A stretch of 64,000 bases of DNA from a virus. The DNA is taken from positions 1-64,000 of the IMG/VR virus record IMGVR_UViG_3300033153_010326. The stretch is one strand, 5' to 3'. This document shows positions 8,105-18,277 of the stretch, in pieces. Both the position numbers and the translations under genes were made by a program. The first letter of the stretch is position 1; each line of letters opens with the position of its first letter. The notes beneath the pieces were generated by a model. The model was not told the DNA's origin and did no database searches. It saw only the letters and a program-made list of their open reading frames with translations.

Positions 8105-8749
8105 TTATGCCTCTAAAACTTTATAGGTTTGCATATTACCATCAGCATCGTATGTAGCCACCACAGAAAATACTCCAATTGCATTATTATCATTATTACA
8201 ATCCGATGAATTTGCATATATTTTAATTTGAGCAGAAGTCATTACTGTAACTTCTTTTATTTTAGTATATACTGGAGAAAAAATTCGATAATTTGATTGT
8301 GTTAATCCTTTTATTTTTAAAAGAATTTCCTGCATTGAATCTGTTCCAGTCTCTGAAATATAATCCCATACTGCTTGTGCAACATTAGTTAAATCAGCTA
8401 TAGCATCTGCATCTTCTAAATGTTGTCCTGCTTTATCTCCTCCTAAATGACTAGTCAAATTTTCATCCCATACTCTATCTTCTATAGCTTCTTCTACTAT
8501 AATACTATCCTGTCCATTTTCATATCCATTTGGTGTTTCATAAAATACCCTATATTGTCCACTATCTGAAATGGTAATAGAAGTTTTATATATATTACCT
8601 TCCTCTGTAAGATTACCCGATTGGATACTAACATTGGTATCGCTATTTCTAACATCGTATCCTATTATCAATCCTGAAACAAATTCTCCATCGCTATCTA
8701 TTATAGAGATTTCTAAAAAATATTCTTGTCCTTTTATAAATGTTTTCAT
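8105..8749 (-). CDS. Ig-like virion protein sharing a C-terminal domain with the 5341-7332 fibre
   Basis: 214 residues. The N-terminal ~90 form an Ig-like beta sandwich (GQEYFLEISIIDSDGEFVSG, SGQYRVFYETPNG). The middle carries VWDE/AVWD motifs common in phage tail accessory proteins. The C-terminal 65 residues (GLTQSNYRIF, AQIKIYANSSDC, AIGVFSVVATYD, YKV) match the end of the 5341-7332 protein position by position. Two virion proteins ending in the same module suggests a shared docking site. Confidence 0.65.
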   Translation of the reverse strand: MKTFIKGQEYFLEISIIDSDGEFVSGLIIGYDVRNSDTNVSIQSGNLTEEGNIYKTSITISDSGQYRVFYETPNGYENGQDSIIVEEAIEDRVWDENLTSHLGGDKAGQHLEDADAIADLTNVAQAVWDYISETGTDSMQEILLKIKGLTQSNYRIFSPVYTKIKEVTVMTSAQIKIYANSSDCNNDNNAIGVFSVVATYDADGNMQTYKVLEA

Positions 8750-8750
8750 A

Positions 8751-8951
8751 TTATTGTAAATTACTCGCTTTTAAAATATATAATAACAAATGTCCTATTT
8801 TCTTTAATACTTTTTTAGCAGAATTTAAATCTACTACTTGAGCTTCAATATATTCATCTATTTTAGCAGGGGTTAGTTTGTTTAGAAAGCTTAGTTTTAT
8901 ATTCTTAATTGCTTCTCTATTTTTTGGACTCCGAAGTCTTTTTACTCCCAT
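8751..8951 (-). CDS. Small basic helical protein between fibre genes
   Basis: 66 residues starting MGVKRLRSPKNREAIKNI, helical and basic, with a hydrophobic C-terminal helix (LLLYILKA). AAAGGAG RBS. Its stop overlaps the start of the next leftward gene. Not recognised; position suggests a fibre chaperone or minor structural protein. Confidence 0.65.
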   Translation of the reverse strand: MGVKRLRSPKNREAIKNIKLSFLNKLTPAKIDEYIEAQVVDLNSAKKVLKKIGHLLLYILKASNLQ

Positions 8952-8964
8952 ACTATTCTCCTTT

Positions 8965-11900
8965 TTATGACCATGCTAGTCCTGTTGCGTGTGCTTTTAA
9001 ATGCTTGTTGTTAAATGTTTGAATTTTATATCGTATATCAGTTCCACTTCCAATACCAGTTTCAGTTAAATCTACTATTCCTGATAATATTTTTTTAGGG
9101 CTTTCAACTGTTCCTTCATTTGTTAAAGTTACTTCAGCCCAGGTTGAGCCATCATCTTTTGAAATATAAGCTTTAATATCTGTACCGATTGTAACTGCAT
9201 CTACATCTTCTTCCCATAAAACTATTCTAGCATTTTCAGGGTCTGTTACAGCAATAAAGGTTTCAGAAATCAAAGTCATATTAGTAATATCTTCAGGATT
9301 ATATAAAGCTGTTATTTCCTCTTGAGTTAGAGCTTTATTATAAATTTTTACCTCGTCTATTTTTCCTTTAAAATAATCTTGAATACCAAATCCTATTAAT
9401 AAATCTTCTGCATTATCTAAATCATAATCTGCTATTGTAAAAGTATCCGATTCTGCTACTAAAACTGCATTTACATATAATTTTAAAGTTTTACTTGTAT
9501 TATTTTTTACAGCAACTATGTGTTGTTTTCCACTATTTAATTCATAATCATAAGTAGCTACTTTACCTGTTTTCCACTCATATAAACTACCATTTAAAGC
9601 AGTTCCTTCATAAAATTTTCCATCATATACTACAGAAGACCACATGCGACTTCCATTTCCTAACTTCCCTGCTACTTCTACCCAAGCATCAGTTCCATTC
9701 CATTCATAAAGTTTACCATTATTAGCAGTTCCTCCATATAATTTTCCATTATATACAGTTAAAGAATAAATTCGACTTTCTGCTCCTAATTGAGGAGCTA
9801 CTTCTACCCAAGCACTTGTACCGTTCCACTCATAAAGTTTACCAAATAAACCAGTTCCTCCATATAATTTTCCATTATATACTGCTAAAGAATAAATATA
9901 AGCTTCTGTTCCTAACTTCCCTGCTACTTCTACCCAAGCATCAGTTCCATTCCATTCATAAAGTTTACCATTTACGTTAGTTCCTCCATAAAGTTTTCCA
10001 TTATATACTGCTAAAGAATAAATATAAGTTTCATCTCCTAATTGAGGAGCTACTTCTACCCAAGCATCAGTTCCATTCCATTCATATAAACTACCAGTTA
10101 CATTAGTTCCTCCATATAATTTTCCATTATATACAGTTAAAGGATAAATACGAGTCACTGCTCCTAATTGAGGAGCTACTTCTACCCAAGCATCAGTTCC
10201 ATTCCATTCATAAAGTTTACCATGTTCTCCAGTACTTCCATAAAGTTTTCCATTATATACTGCTAAAGAAAAAATATAAATTTCATCTCCTAACTTCCCT
10301 GCTACTTCTACCCAAGCACTTGTACCGTTCCACTCATAAAGTTTACCATTAGGATAAGTACCACCATATAATTTCCCATTATATATAGTTAAAGAATAAA
10401 TATAACTTTCATCTCCTAACTTCCCTGCTTTTGCTGTCCAAGTATTATCAGAATGATTATTATCCATTCCAAAAGAAAGTTGTCTCTGATTATAAGTATT
10501 ATTTTTTATATTTAAATTAAACCCTACTTTATTTGCTTTATCAAATTTATTTATTATATCTCCTATCACATCTGTTAAATCAGTATCAGTATCAATCCAA
10601 CATGATATACTAAATTCTCCAGTACCAAAATCTAATTCTGCATCATCAGATACTGAAATATAATCATCTAAACCATTAAAATCCAAAGCTAAACCATCAT
10701 GTCCTTCAGTACTTAAATCTTCTGTATTATCTCCTCCGTTTAAAGTTCCATTATGAGCACCTATTTCATCTATAACTGTTGTAGTAGCTAAATTATCATC
10801 CATTTTGTAATAAGCTATTAAATCACTATCATAAGAATAAGCATATATATTATCTAAATAAATAATATTTTCTTCATCTGCATTAAGAATATATAAATCT
10901 ATCCAATCAATATCATCTAAATTTATACCTGTTTCCTCACAAATATCCCAATTTATTGTTTTCCAAGTATCTACTTCTCCTGTATCTATTGTTACATCTT
11001 TAGTAATTGTAGTACCTCCAGTATCATGTATTCTTAATCTAAAATTAGTTCCTATTCTACTTGCTCTTATGTCAAATTTTATAGTATTATATGGTGATAA
11101 GTCTTTATTATTTCCTGTTCCAAAAGTTAATCTTACATAATCATTTAAAGATTCTGTTTGGTCAGCTACTATTTTAAGAGAATAACTACCTTGTTCTTTA
11201 ATCGTATCTTCTGAATAAACTTTTAAATTATAAGAAAGAATTTCCATCATTTCCATTTCTGCAATAGCTACCCAACTTGTACCACCATTTCTATCAGTTA
11301 TATGTATTCTATAATATCTATAAGCTGTAGAATTAGAAAAAATATAATCTGAAAACCAAGTATTTGTACCAGGGTCAGCTTCATCTGTTTGAATGTCCAA
11401 TGTATCCCAATCACTATCATTATTACTTCCTTGAAATGTCCAATCTCTCGGAGATTGTATTCCTGCTCCATCTCCTCTTGTTAAAAGTCGGTATTTAACA
11501 ATAATTTTTTCATTACTACTACCAAAATCATATTTTAACCATTGTGGACTGCCTCCTGTAGGAGCACTACTAGAAATCCAACACTCATCTCCACCTATAT
11601 CATCAAAAGCTTTAGAAGCAGGATAATTACCATCATATTCACTACTTGCAGTAGGAGTTCCTCCTATACATTGGTCAACAGTATAACCTCCACCACCAGG
11701 GTCTGAAGTTTCCCAAGCAGTTTGAGCATCATTATCATTGGTATATTCACAATAATCTATCTCTAAAATTTCCAATAAATCTGGTTCATAAAAATCACCA
11801 TCTGCATCATAAATTTGTCCACTACTTTCTACAGTATCTATTCCACTTTCATCATTATAAACATCTCTTACTCCATCTATCATATCATGTTCTGTCAATG

Positions 11901-14481
11901 AACCATTAATTGATATTAAAAAAGCATTAAGAAATATATTTTGTTCAATTCGGTCGGCAATTTTTAATTTTGAATTTTCATATTTTATAGTAAAATCATC
12001 TACATCATCTTCACTTATTCCTCCAAAATCTTCATCACTAAATCCACTATCTTGAGGTAATCCGTTAGCATCAAAACTTATAAAATTATCTTCAACTGCT
12101 CCATCTACTCCATTGTGGTCATTAGTATCATCTATGTCATGAAGTCTATCGTGTAATTGACTAAGACTAGGAGTATCAGTTAAATCATCATAAGAAACAA
12201 AACCAGCTATCCATTTTTCTATTCCAGTACTTGCGTCATAAATAAGAGAATGCCTATCTATTGGAGTACCAGATTCAAAATCTACATCATTTAATTCTTC
12301 TATATTTTTACTTGCAAAATCAGTATCAAAATCTAAACTACTATAATGATTCTGACCATCAATATAAGTTTTAATAGCTTTTTCTGTAGGAACAGCTAAA
12401 TCGCTATTTCCTCCCAAAGTACCATCATCAGAAAATTCATTAATTGCTACTCCGCTAGGAAGAGTTATTTTTCCATCACTTCCTAAAATAACATTATCCA
12501 ACCATTGATTTAATTCTGTATATTCTGCTGAAGTAAGATGATAATATTCATCAGCAGTTCCACCTTGTTTACCTGTTAAACTATTATGGTCTGATGTACT
12601 AATTTCTACTCTTGATATGACCTCACTTCGCCAATCTATATAATCATCACCTTCTTCAGTAGAAACTATTCTAGCTTTCATTACATTACTATAATTATCT
12701 CTAGTTTGGAATATTACAGTAGCTATAGGTCTTATTTCAGGAAATAATATATCATTTAAAACAAGTTCATGAATTTCTGTTAAAGCTCCTGTTTGAGCTT
12801 TATTCTTAGTATTATAAGAAGCTTGTCCTAAAATAGCTATCATCGAAGTATCTTTTTCAGTCGTAGCAAATATATGACAAAGAACAAATTGAAGATTATT
12901 AACTTCCGTTAATTGCCAAGCTCCTCCAGTATATTCATTATAAGCTAATCTATCTTCTCCAGTTGTTCCTGTTTTTATCACACTATATCCAGCATTAATT
13001 TCTTTATGCCAATTAGGAGTAGCTCCTGTCATATAATAAATAGGAAGACCTGTAGTTGAAATAATTTCAGAAATATCTAATGCTAAGTCTTCGTCTGTTA
13101 TTTTACCAATATCTATACCAAATTGAGAATGAGCATTATCGCTACCATTTTGGTCTGTATCTATAGTATTTAATCCTAATCCAGATAAATATTTTAATCC
13201 TTCTGTAAAATGAAGATAAGAGTGAGTTTCTGGACTCATGCCCTTACCATGTCTTTCTTCTCCTATATATATAGCTTCAGAATCTTCAGCACTCCAATAA
13301 ATTATACTAACTAAAGCTTTTGTTTTTATTATAGAAATTATTTGTGTATTTGTAGGATTAGCTATTGAAGTAAGAGTATCCCCATCATAATAAATTATAT
13401 GAATCCCTTCTACATCTGTTATTTGTTTAGTATCTCCTGCTGATGTATATTTTATTCCTTCTATCCAATAATCAAATCCTGCTGTTACTGTAGGTTGAAT
13501 AGATAATGTCCTATCAGGACTAGTATCTGTCCAAATTAATTCACTATCTGTTCTATTTTCAAACCCATTTTGTTTCCATTCTTCTCTTAAAGTATAATCT
13601 AATAATCCTTCATCAACATAAGTCTTAACAGCTTTTTCTGTAGGAAGAGCATCGTCAGAATTCCCTCCTAAAGTACCATCAATTGATAATTCATTTACAG
13701 TTGTTCCTGAAGCTAATTCCAATACATCTGTTATTTTTATTTTACCATTGATTACTATTAAATTATTATCAAATTCTCCATATATTAAAGGAGTAGCAGA
13801 ATCTGAATTTTCTATATATAATTTATTACTACCTAATTCATTATATCCTGCCTTATAACCTATAAATACATCCAATTCTCCATCTACATTATTAAATCCT
13901 GCATAATCTCCTAAAAAAAGACTTGAACTGGCTTTATGTTTGAACCCTGCATAAGTACCTAAATATAGGTTTGAAGCATTTGTAATTTGGCTATATCCTG
14001 CTCTCCAACCTATAGATACAATATTAGCTCCATCTTCTACACTATATCCTGATTCTTTTCCCAATAAAATACAATTATTTGCTGTTGTTATACTAGCTCC
14101 AGCATCTGTTCCTATTCTTATAGTTTCATTATTTAAAAAAGATATTGGAAAATTTTCTGCTTTCCATTTTGAAACTCCAGAATCATATCTTAAAATATCA
14201 TCATCAGAAGGGTCTCCAGTATCGAAATCTACATCATTTAATTCGGATAAAGTATCAACAAATGCTACTTGAGTATCTACATAGGTCTTAACTGCTTTTT
14301 CAGTAGGAATATTTAAATCTGAATTTCCTGCTAAAGTACCATCTACAGAACGAAGCCAATTAGCCTTCCATTTACCTTCGTCTGAATCATAATGAAATAA
14401 AGAATCATCAACAGGAGTTCCAGTATCAAAAGTAATATCCTTTAATTCTGATAAGTAACGTATAATTTTTCGTAGAATCAT
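8965..14481 (-). CDS. Giant multidomain tail fibre/adhesin (1838 aa)
   Basis: Largest gene of the window. Three copies of a PTEKAVKTYVD module each pair with an ELNDVDFDTG-type module, as in phage fibres (about residues 15-75, 275, 705). Residues ~130-245 carry five YadA-head-like repeats (IGxxAGY). Residues ~935-1080 look like an F5/8 type C (discoidin) domain (GYTVDQCIGGTPTASSEYDG; DECWISS; RYYRIHITD). A CBM-like jelly roll follows (~1090-1215). A LamG domain starts near 1217 but is split by a seven-bladed propeller (1348-1641) and resumes at KQHIVAVKNN. The last ~105 residues are beta-rich. Probable receptor- or glycan-binding protein. It lies right after the portal, not at the operon end. 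Confidence 0.8.
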   Translation of the reverse strand: MILRKIIRYLSELKDITFDTGTPVDDSLFHYDSDEGKWKANWLRSVDGTLAGNSDLNIPTEKAVKTYVDTQVAFVDTLSELNDVDFDTGDPSDDDILRYDSGVSKWKAENFPISFLNNETIRIGTDAGASITTANNCILLGKESGYSVEDGANIVSIGWRAGYSQITNASNLYLGTYAGFKHKASSSLFLGDYAGFNNVDGELDVFIGYKAGYNELGSNKLYIENSDSATPLIYGEFDNNLIVINGKIKITDVLELASGTTVNELSIDGTLGGNSDDALPTEKAVKTYVDEGLLDYTLREEWKQNGFENRTDSELIWTDTSPDRTLSIQPTVTAGFDYWIEGIKYTSAGDTKQITDVEGIHIIYYDGDTLTSIANPTNTQIISIIKTKALVSIIYWSAEDSEAIYIGEERHGKGMSPETHSYLHFTEGLKYLSGLGLNTIDTDQNGSDNAHSQFGIDIGKITDEDLALDISEIISTTGLPIYYMTGATPNWHKEINAGYSVIKTGTTGEDRLAYNEYTGGAWQLTEVNNLQFVLCHIFATTEKDTSMIAILGQASYNTKNKAQTGALTEIHELVLNDILFPEIRPIATVIFQTRDNYSNVMKARIVSTEEGDDYIDWRSEVISRVEISTSDHNSLTGKQGGTADEYYHLTSAEYTELNQWLDNVILGSDGKITLPSGVAINEFSDDGTLGGNSDLAVPTEKAIKTYIDGQNHYSSLDFDTDFASKNIEELNDVDFESGTPIDRHSLIYDASTGIEKWIAGFVSYDDLTDTPSLSQLHDRLHDIDDTNDHNGVDGAVEDNFISFDANGLPQDSGFSDEDFGGISEDDVDDFTIKYENSKLKIADRIEQNIFLNAFLISINGSLTEHDMIDGVRDVYNDESGIDTVESSGQIYDADGDFYEPDLLEILEIDYCEYTNDNDAQTAWETSDPGGGGYTVDQCIGGTPTASSEYDGNYPASKAFDDIGGDECWISSSAPTGGSPQWLKYDFGSSNEKIIVKYRLLTRGDGAGIQSPRDWTFQGSNNDSDWDTLDIQTDEADPGTNTWFSDYIFSNSTAYRYYRIHITDRNGGTSWVAIAEMEMMEILSYNLKVYSEDTIKEQGSYSLKIVADQTESLNDYVRLTFGTGNNKDLSPYNTIKFDIRASRIGTNFRLRIHDTGGTTITKDVTIDTGEVDTWKTINWDICEETGINLDDIDWIDLYILNADEENIIYLDNIYAYSYDSDLIAYYKMDDNLATTTVIDEIGAHNGTLNGGDNTEDLSTEGHDGLALDFNGLDDYISVSDDAELDFGTGEFSISCWIDTDTDLTDVIGDIINKFDKANKVGFNLNIKNNTYNQRQLSFGMDNNHSDNTWTAKAGKLGDESYIYSLTIYNGKLYGGTYPNGKLYEWNGTSAWVEVAGKLGDEIYIFSLAVYNGKLYGSTGEHGKLYEWNGTDAWVEVAPQLGAVTRIYPLTVYNGKLYGGTNVTGSLYEWNGTDAWVEVAPQLGDETYIYSLAVYNGKLYGGTNVNGKLYEWNGTDAWVEVAGKLGTEAYIYSLAVYNGKLYGGTGLFGKLYEWNGTSAWVEVAPQLGAESRIYSLTVYNGKLYGGTANNGKLYEWNGTDAWVEVAGKLGNGSRMWSSVVYDGKFYEGTALNGSLYEWKTGKVATYDYELNSGKQHIVAVKNNTSKTLKLYVNAVLVAESDTFTIADYDLDNAEDLLIGFGIQDYFKGKIDEVKIYNKALTQEEITALYNPEDITNMTLISETFIAVTDPENARIVLWEEDVDAVTIGTDIKAYISKDDGSTWAEVTLTNEGTVESPKKILSGIVDLTETGIGSGTDIRYKIQTFNNKHLKAHATGLAWS
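9559..10440 (-). repeat. Seven tandem 126-bp repeats encoding a propeller
   Basis: Seven in-frame units of exactly 42 codons with consensus WVEVAPQLGxxxxIYSLxV then YNGKLYGGTxxxGxLYEWNG. Each would be one blade (kelch/BNR-like), together a closed seven-bladed beta propeller. High nucleotide similarity between units suggests recent expansion or ongoing recombination. Confidence 0.9.
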
Positions 14482-14483
14482 AA

Positions 14484-14789
14484 TTAACCGTATATTTCCT
14501 TTGCGGTTATATTAATTTTAGTTTTAAGTCCTTCTCGTAAAGTTACTGAGCAATCCCATCTTATTACTATTTCTTCTTCTGTTTGGGGATATAATTCCAT
14601 AGGTGCTTCGACCACAAAAACTTCATTATGGTCTATGTCTATAACTATTTCCTTAATAAATGCCAAACTATCGTTTTTTAGATAGAAGGTAAACTTTCGA
14701 GATTCTCCAGCAGGTACTATACCAAGGTCAAGAATTTCTATCTCTTTTGTTAATTCTTTATCTTCATATAATTTCAGGACTGATTCCAT
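14484..14789 (-). CDS. Small Ig-like virion protein
   Basis: 101 residues, nearly all beta: LYEDKELTKEIEILDLGIVPAG, then ESRKFTFYLKND and INITAKEIYG. It resembles ASPM/SPD-2/Hydin-like Ig domains with a periodic strand pattern. It lies between the portal and the giant fibre gene. Possibly a decoration, neck or fibre-attachment protein. Confidence 0.6.
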   Translation of the reverse strand: MESVLKLYEDKELTKEIEILDLGIVPAGESRKFTFYLKNDSLAFIKEIVIDIDHNEVFVVEAPMELYPQTEEEIVIRWDCSVTLREGLKTKINITAKEIYG

Positions 14790-14804
14790 TTATTTATACC
14801 TCTC

Positions 14805-16616
14805 TTATTCGGTATCTTTGGGAGGGTTAAGTAATTTCTTTAGTAATTGTTCTTTCATTTTTGCAATATTTAAATTTTTTTCTTCTAAAACTTCTTTCAT
14901 CATTTTATTTCCAGCTTCATCCATAACATCTTCTTCAAATCCTTCCATTACTTCTTCAATCATAGATTTGCTAATTTTTATTCTAGCGGAGACCTTAACC
15001 CAACGACCTTCTTTATTTTTACGAGCTATTTTAGAAATTAAAGCCCAAGCTATTTTACTAGCTTGCTTATCATTTCCGTAAGTTTTATATGCTTGATTGA
15101 ACACCTTCATCCAAGTTCGAGCCAAACTCTTCGTCATATTATCTTTAACTCTTTTAGGCAAGTCTTTTATATTTTGATAAGGAGCTATTTCTAAATCCTC
15201 TATATTTTTAGATAAATCATAATCTTTTTTCTCATTTCCTTTTTTATCATCTGGAATAGGTACTCCTCTTTTATCAGTTTCTCCTTCTTTGCCTGGAATA
15301 TCAACTCCCATTCCTTCTCTATTTTCAGTTATTCTAGGATACATCTTTTCTTCTATACCTTCTTCAGTCTCTTTTTCTGTTCTCATAACTTCTGTCCTAA
15401 AATCAACTTCAGCAATAACTTCTACTGCTGTTTGGTTAGATATTTTTCCACCCTTCCAAAGAAGCCTTACAAGCTGTTTAAATTTATCAGTCATGAATCC
15501 TCGAACTGGAGATGCAGTAACATAAAATTCTAAATTCATCCATTTCTTATTACTTTTATTTTTCTCAATAATTTTTAAAACTAAATGATAAAGGATTTGT
15601 TTAAAATCATCAACTCCAGTTTTTACTTCCTCTATAAAAGCTTTAGGATTTAATATACTTTCTCTACGAGAACTAGAAGTTCCTTCAACAACATCTATAA
15701 AACCCAATCCTGTAAGTATGTTTCTTTCAGCAGTTTCAAATAAAGCAGGTTCAAATATATTTTTTATATCTGGAATTATATGGTCTATTTGTTCATCAAA
15801 ATTGGTAGTTCTTACTGGAGCTTTTATTCTATGGTCTCCCATATTACTAGATTTAATATCGTCCATTAATTTTTGAAATTTCTTTTTAACCTCTATTAAT
15901 TCCTCATCTTTATATATTTTTGTACTATTAATTGCAAGAGCTTCTGTTCCTTTTTTTATCAATAACATATAAGGTATAACTTGTTCTAAAACTTCAATTT
16001 CTTTATTTTTGAGAGATTGTATAATTTTCCAATTATGAAATACTCCTCTTTTAATAAGAAAAGGAGTTGGATATTTATCAAACCATCTTCCATAAGGTCT
16101 TGCAAAAATTACATCCTTTCCTAATAATTGATATTGTTTCTTTTCTGTATTGCCTATATAATAATCATAATTAAGCAAACTTATAGCATCCTCGTCTTTT
16201 TTCTTATCTTTAGCATATATACTCCCACCATCCACAAAAAACATACTAGTAGGTAGTTGTAATCCATCAAATCTATCCCATTTCATTTTTAAAACAGGAA
16301 AAGAACCTCCCTTCCATCTTTCTTTAAAATATTCTTTAGCTAAATTTTTTATACCTATAGGAATTTGCCCATCGTATTCAGTATTAACACTATCAAGCCA
16401 TTTTTGAAATATTTTATTTAAATTATCATTAGGAGTTACTATATTATAATCCACAGTTGCCGAATTAACAGCAAAATCTGTTAAAGAATCTATCAATCCT
16501 GAAACATCATCTTTTAACATAGTATTTATTTCTTGAACTTGATTATGAAAATCAGAAGGCACTGTGATACGTTTCATTAAAAATGAGAGTATATAATTTA
16601 TATAATTAGAATCCAT
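14805..16616 (-). CDS. Portal protein with C-terminal ChaB-like domain
   Basis: 603 residues directly after terL. Residues ~1-420 have portal character: an N-terminal helical part, a long mixed segment (FARPYGRWFDKYPTPFLIKRG) and a helical stem/clip region (LTGLGFIDVVEGTSSSRRES). A linker of charged residues follows, then at ~480-560 a ChaB-like domain (IKDLPKRVKDNMTKSLARTW, FNQAYKTYG, ASKIAWALISK, GRWVK). ChaB modules occur in some phage proteins; here it is fused to the portal. A coiled coil ends the chain. Confidence 0.75.
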   Translation of the reverse strand: MDSNYINYILSFLMKRITVPSDFHNQVQEINTMLKDDVSGLIDSLTDFAVNSATVDYNIVTPNDNLNKIFQKWLDSVNTEYDGQIPIGIKNLAKEYFKERWKGGSFPVLKMKWDRFDGLQLPTSMFFVDGGSIYAKDKKKDEDAISLLNYDYYIGNTEKKQYQLLGKDVIFARPYGRWFDKYPTPFLIKRGVFHNWKIIQSLKNKEIEVLEQVIPYMLLIKKGTEALAINSTKIYKDEELIEVKKKFQKLMDDIKSSNMGDHRIKAPVRTTNFDEQIDHIIPDIKNIFEPALFETAERNILTGLGFIDVVEGTSSSRRESILNPKAFIEEVKTGVDDFKQILYHLVLKIIEKNKSNKKWMNLEFYVTASPVRGFMTDKFKQLVRLLWKGGKISNQTAVEVIAEVDFRTEVMRTEKETEEGIEEKMYPRITENREGMGVDIPGKEGETDKRGVPIPDDKKGNEKKDYDLSKNIEDLEIAPYQNIKDLPKRVKDNMTKSLARTWMKVFNQAYKTYGNDKQASKIAWALISKIARKNKEGRWVKVSARIKISKSMIEEVMEGFEEDVMDEAGNKMMKEVLEEKNLNIAKMKEQLLKKLLNPPKDTE

Positions 16617-16648
16617 AATTTCTCCTATTTATTTTTTCCATACTTGGT

Positions 16649-18277
16649 TTAATCAAAACTAGTACCGCTTCCCATTTCACTTCCATTTATAGATTTTATA
16701 TCATTAAAATTTCTAAGTTTCCATAATACAATACTAAAAACTCTAAAAGCATCAAATAAATGGTCTCCTATACTACTAGGACATAAGAATTTTTTTCTTT
16801 GACCAGTTATAGTAGATATTACAGCATTAAGCATTTTATCAAATCTATAATCCATCGGTAACTTAAATTTTTGATTATAAAGTAAATGTTTCAATCTTAC
16901 AACTGACCATTCAGACATAAACTCTTCTTTATAAATTGGCTTACCATCTTTAATAATCTCTTTACCCTTCTTATCTTTTTGAAATCCTACTTTAACTTTA
17001 CTATTTCCAGCATATCTAATAACATGTTCAATACCATAAAGGTCTTCTAATTTATCGGATAAACTCCTACCAAAAGCTTCTCCACATTCTATACCTATAA
17101 TATTTGCTTTAGTATTTTCAATTATATATTGAAAAATTGCTATTTGTTGTTCTAATTTAAGATTATAAAGACTTATATTATATAAATACCTATATGTATC
17201 ATTCACTTCTGAAATAATAATTATATCAGTTCCACCAGCACCATCGCCGACATCAGCACAAACATAAATATTTTCGGAATTTTTAGGACGTTCCACCGTA
17301 ATTATATCTTTAAAATTATTAAATCTTTCTTTTCTAATTTCAAATCTTTTAATTTCTTTATTTTCTAAATAATTTTCTCTTACCAAATCCATATCAAACT
17401 CAACCCTACCAGATTCTATAATCTCTCCTTCAACAAATACTAAATAATCAGTAGAACTTTTACCACCATATTGTTTCTCTTTAGCTTTTCTTTTCTTATC
17501 AGTCCAAGACCACCGATTCACGTATTGGGGTAAATTTAACCGTTTTTTTCTATTCTCTAATTTATAAAAAGCCTCACCTGCGGGCATATGTTTAGTAAAA
17601 TTTGTCATACCAGCAAAACGCTCAATCATTCCAACTTCAGCCGTCGCCTCAATTCGTTTCTTAAAAGACTTCTCACTCTCAAATGAACTTTCCTCCATCC
17701 ATAGCTTCTTAAAATGCTTCTGAAAAAATTGACTTCCTTCATCTTTTCTGGCTTTTATATTCATATTAACACCTGTCAAAACCCAGCCATTTTTAGCTGT
17801 CATTTTATAATTTGGATGAGCACGAATTTGACCAGATAACCATTCTTTTAAAATTGGATGTCTTTTTAAAGCATCTGCTATAGTATCTAATACTCCTCTC
17901 AAATGTATTAAATCAAGAGATGTAAATCCACAAGGATAACCATCGTCGTGTAACATGGAAATAGGAACATCTAATAATTCAGTTACGAGGGTTTTGCCGA
18001 ATAACCTGGCTCCGTAGTTATAAATATCCGCAACATTTTTTCTTAGCTCAAAAGTTTCGGGGTCGGAAAGACTATGGTATTCCTGCATAGCATCGAAATC
18101 ATAAAGTGGCTCTTGTGAGAGCATTGGGATTTGATAATTCCGTATATTACCAAAACGCTCTTCATCAAATTGGGTTAGATTGTCAAAGTTGTTAAAGAGA
18201 CATTCAATAAGAATTTCTGGTGTGTGCCAAGCCTCGCAAAATTCTAACTCTTCCAAATTTAGTTTTTCAAGCAACAC
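16649..18277 (-). CDS. terL: Terminase large subunit
   Basis: DNA-packaging motor ATPase and nuclease. The start is GTG 18277 (RBS TGGAGG, 7 bases), giving 542 residues; an ATG at 18316 would lie inside the HNH gene without RBS. Walker A-like GARLFGKT (~residue 80), Walker B-like KKLWMEESSF (~190), then an RNase H-like nuclease with acidic residues in CADVGDGAGGTD, IGIECGEAFG and GDHLFDAFRV. Length and order fit phage terminases. The first 19 bases overlap the end of the HNH gene. Confidence 0.9.
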   Translation of the reverse strand: MLLEKLNLEELEFCEAWHTPEILIECLFNNFDNLTQFDEERFGNIRNYQIPMLSQEPLYDFDAMQEYHSLSDPETFELRKNVADIYNYGARLFGKTLVTELLDVPISMLHDDGYPCGFTSLDLIHLRGVLDTIADALKRHPILKEWLSGQIRAHPNYKMTAKNGWVLTGVNMNIKARKDEGSQFFQKHFKKLWMEESSFESEKSFKKRIEATAEVGMIERFAGMTNFTKHMPAGEAFYKLENRKKRLNLPQYVNRWSWTDKKRKAKEKQYGGKSSTDYLVFVEGEIIESGRVEFDMDLVRENYLENKEIKRFEIRKERFNNFKDIITVERPKNSENIYVCADVGDGAGGTDIIIISEVNDTYRYLYNISLYNLKLEQQIAIFQYIIENTKANIIGIECGEAFGRSLSDKLEDLYGIEHVIRYAGNSKVKVGFQKDKKGKEIIKDGKPIYKEEFMSEWSVVRLKHLLYNQKFKLPMDYRFDKMLNAVISTITGQRKKFLCPSSIGDHLFDAFRVFSIVLWKLRNFNDIKSINGSEMGSGTSFD

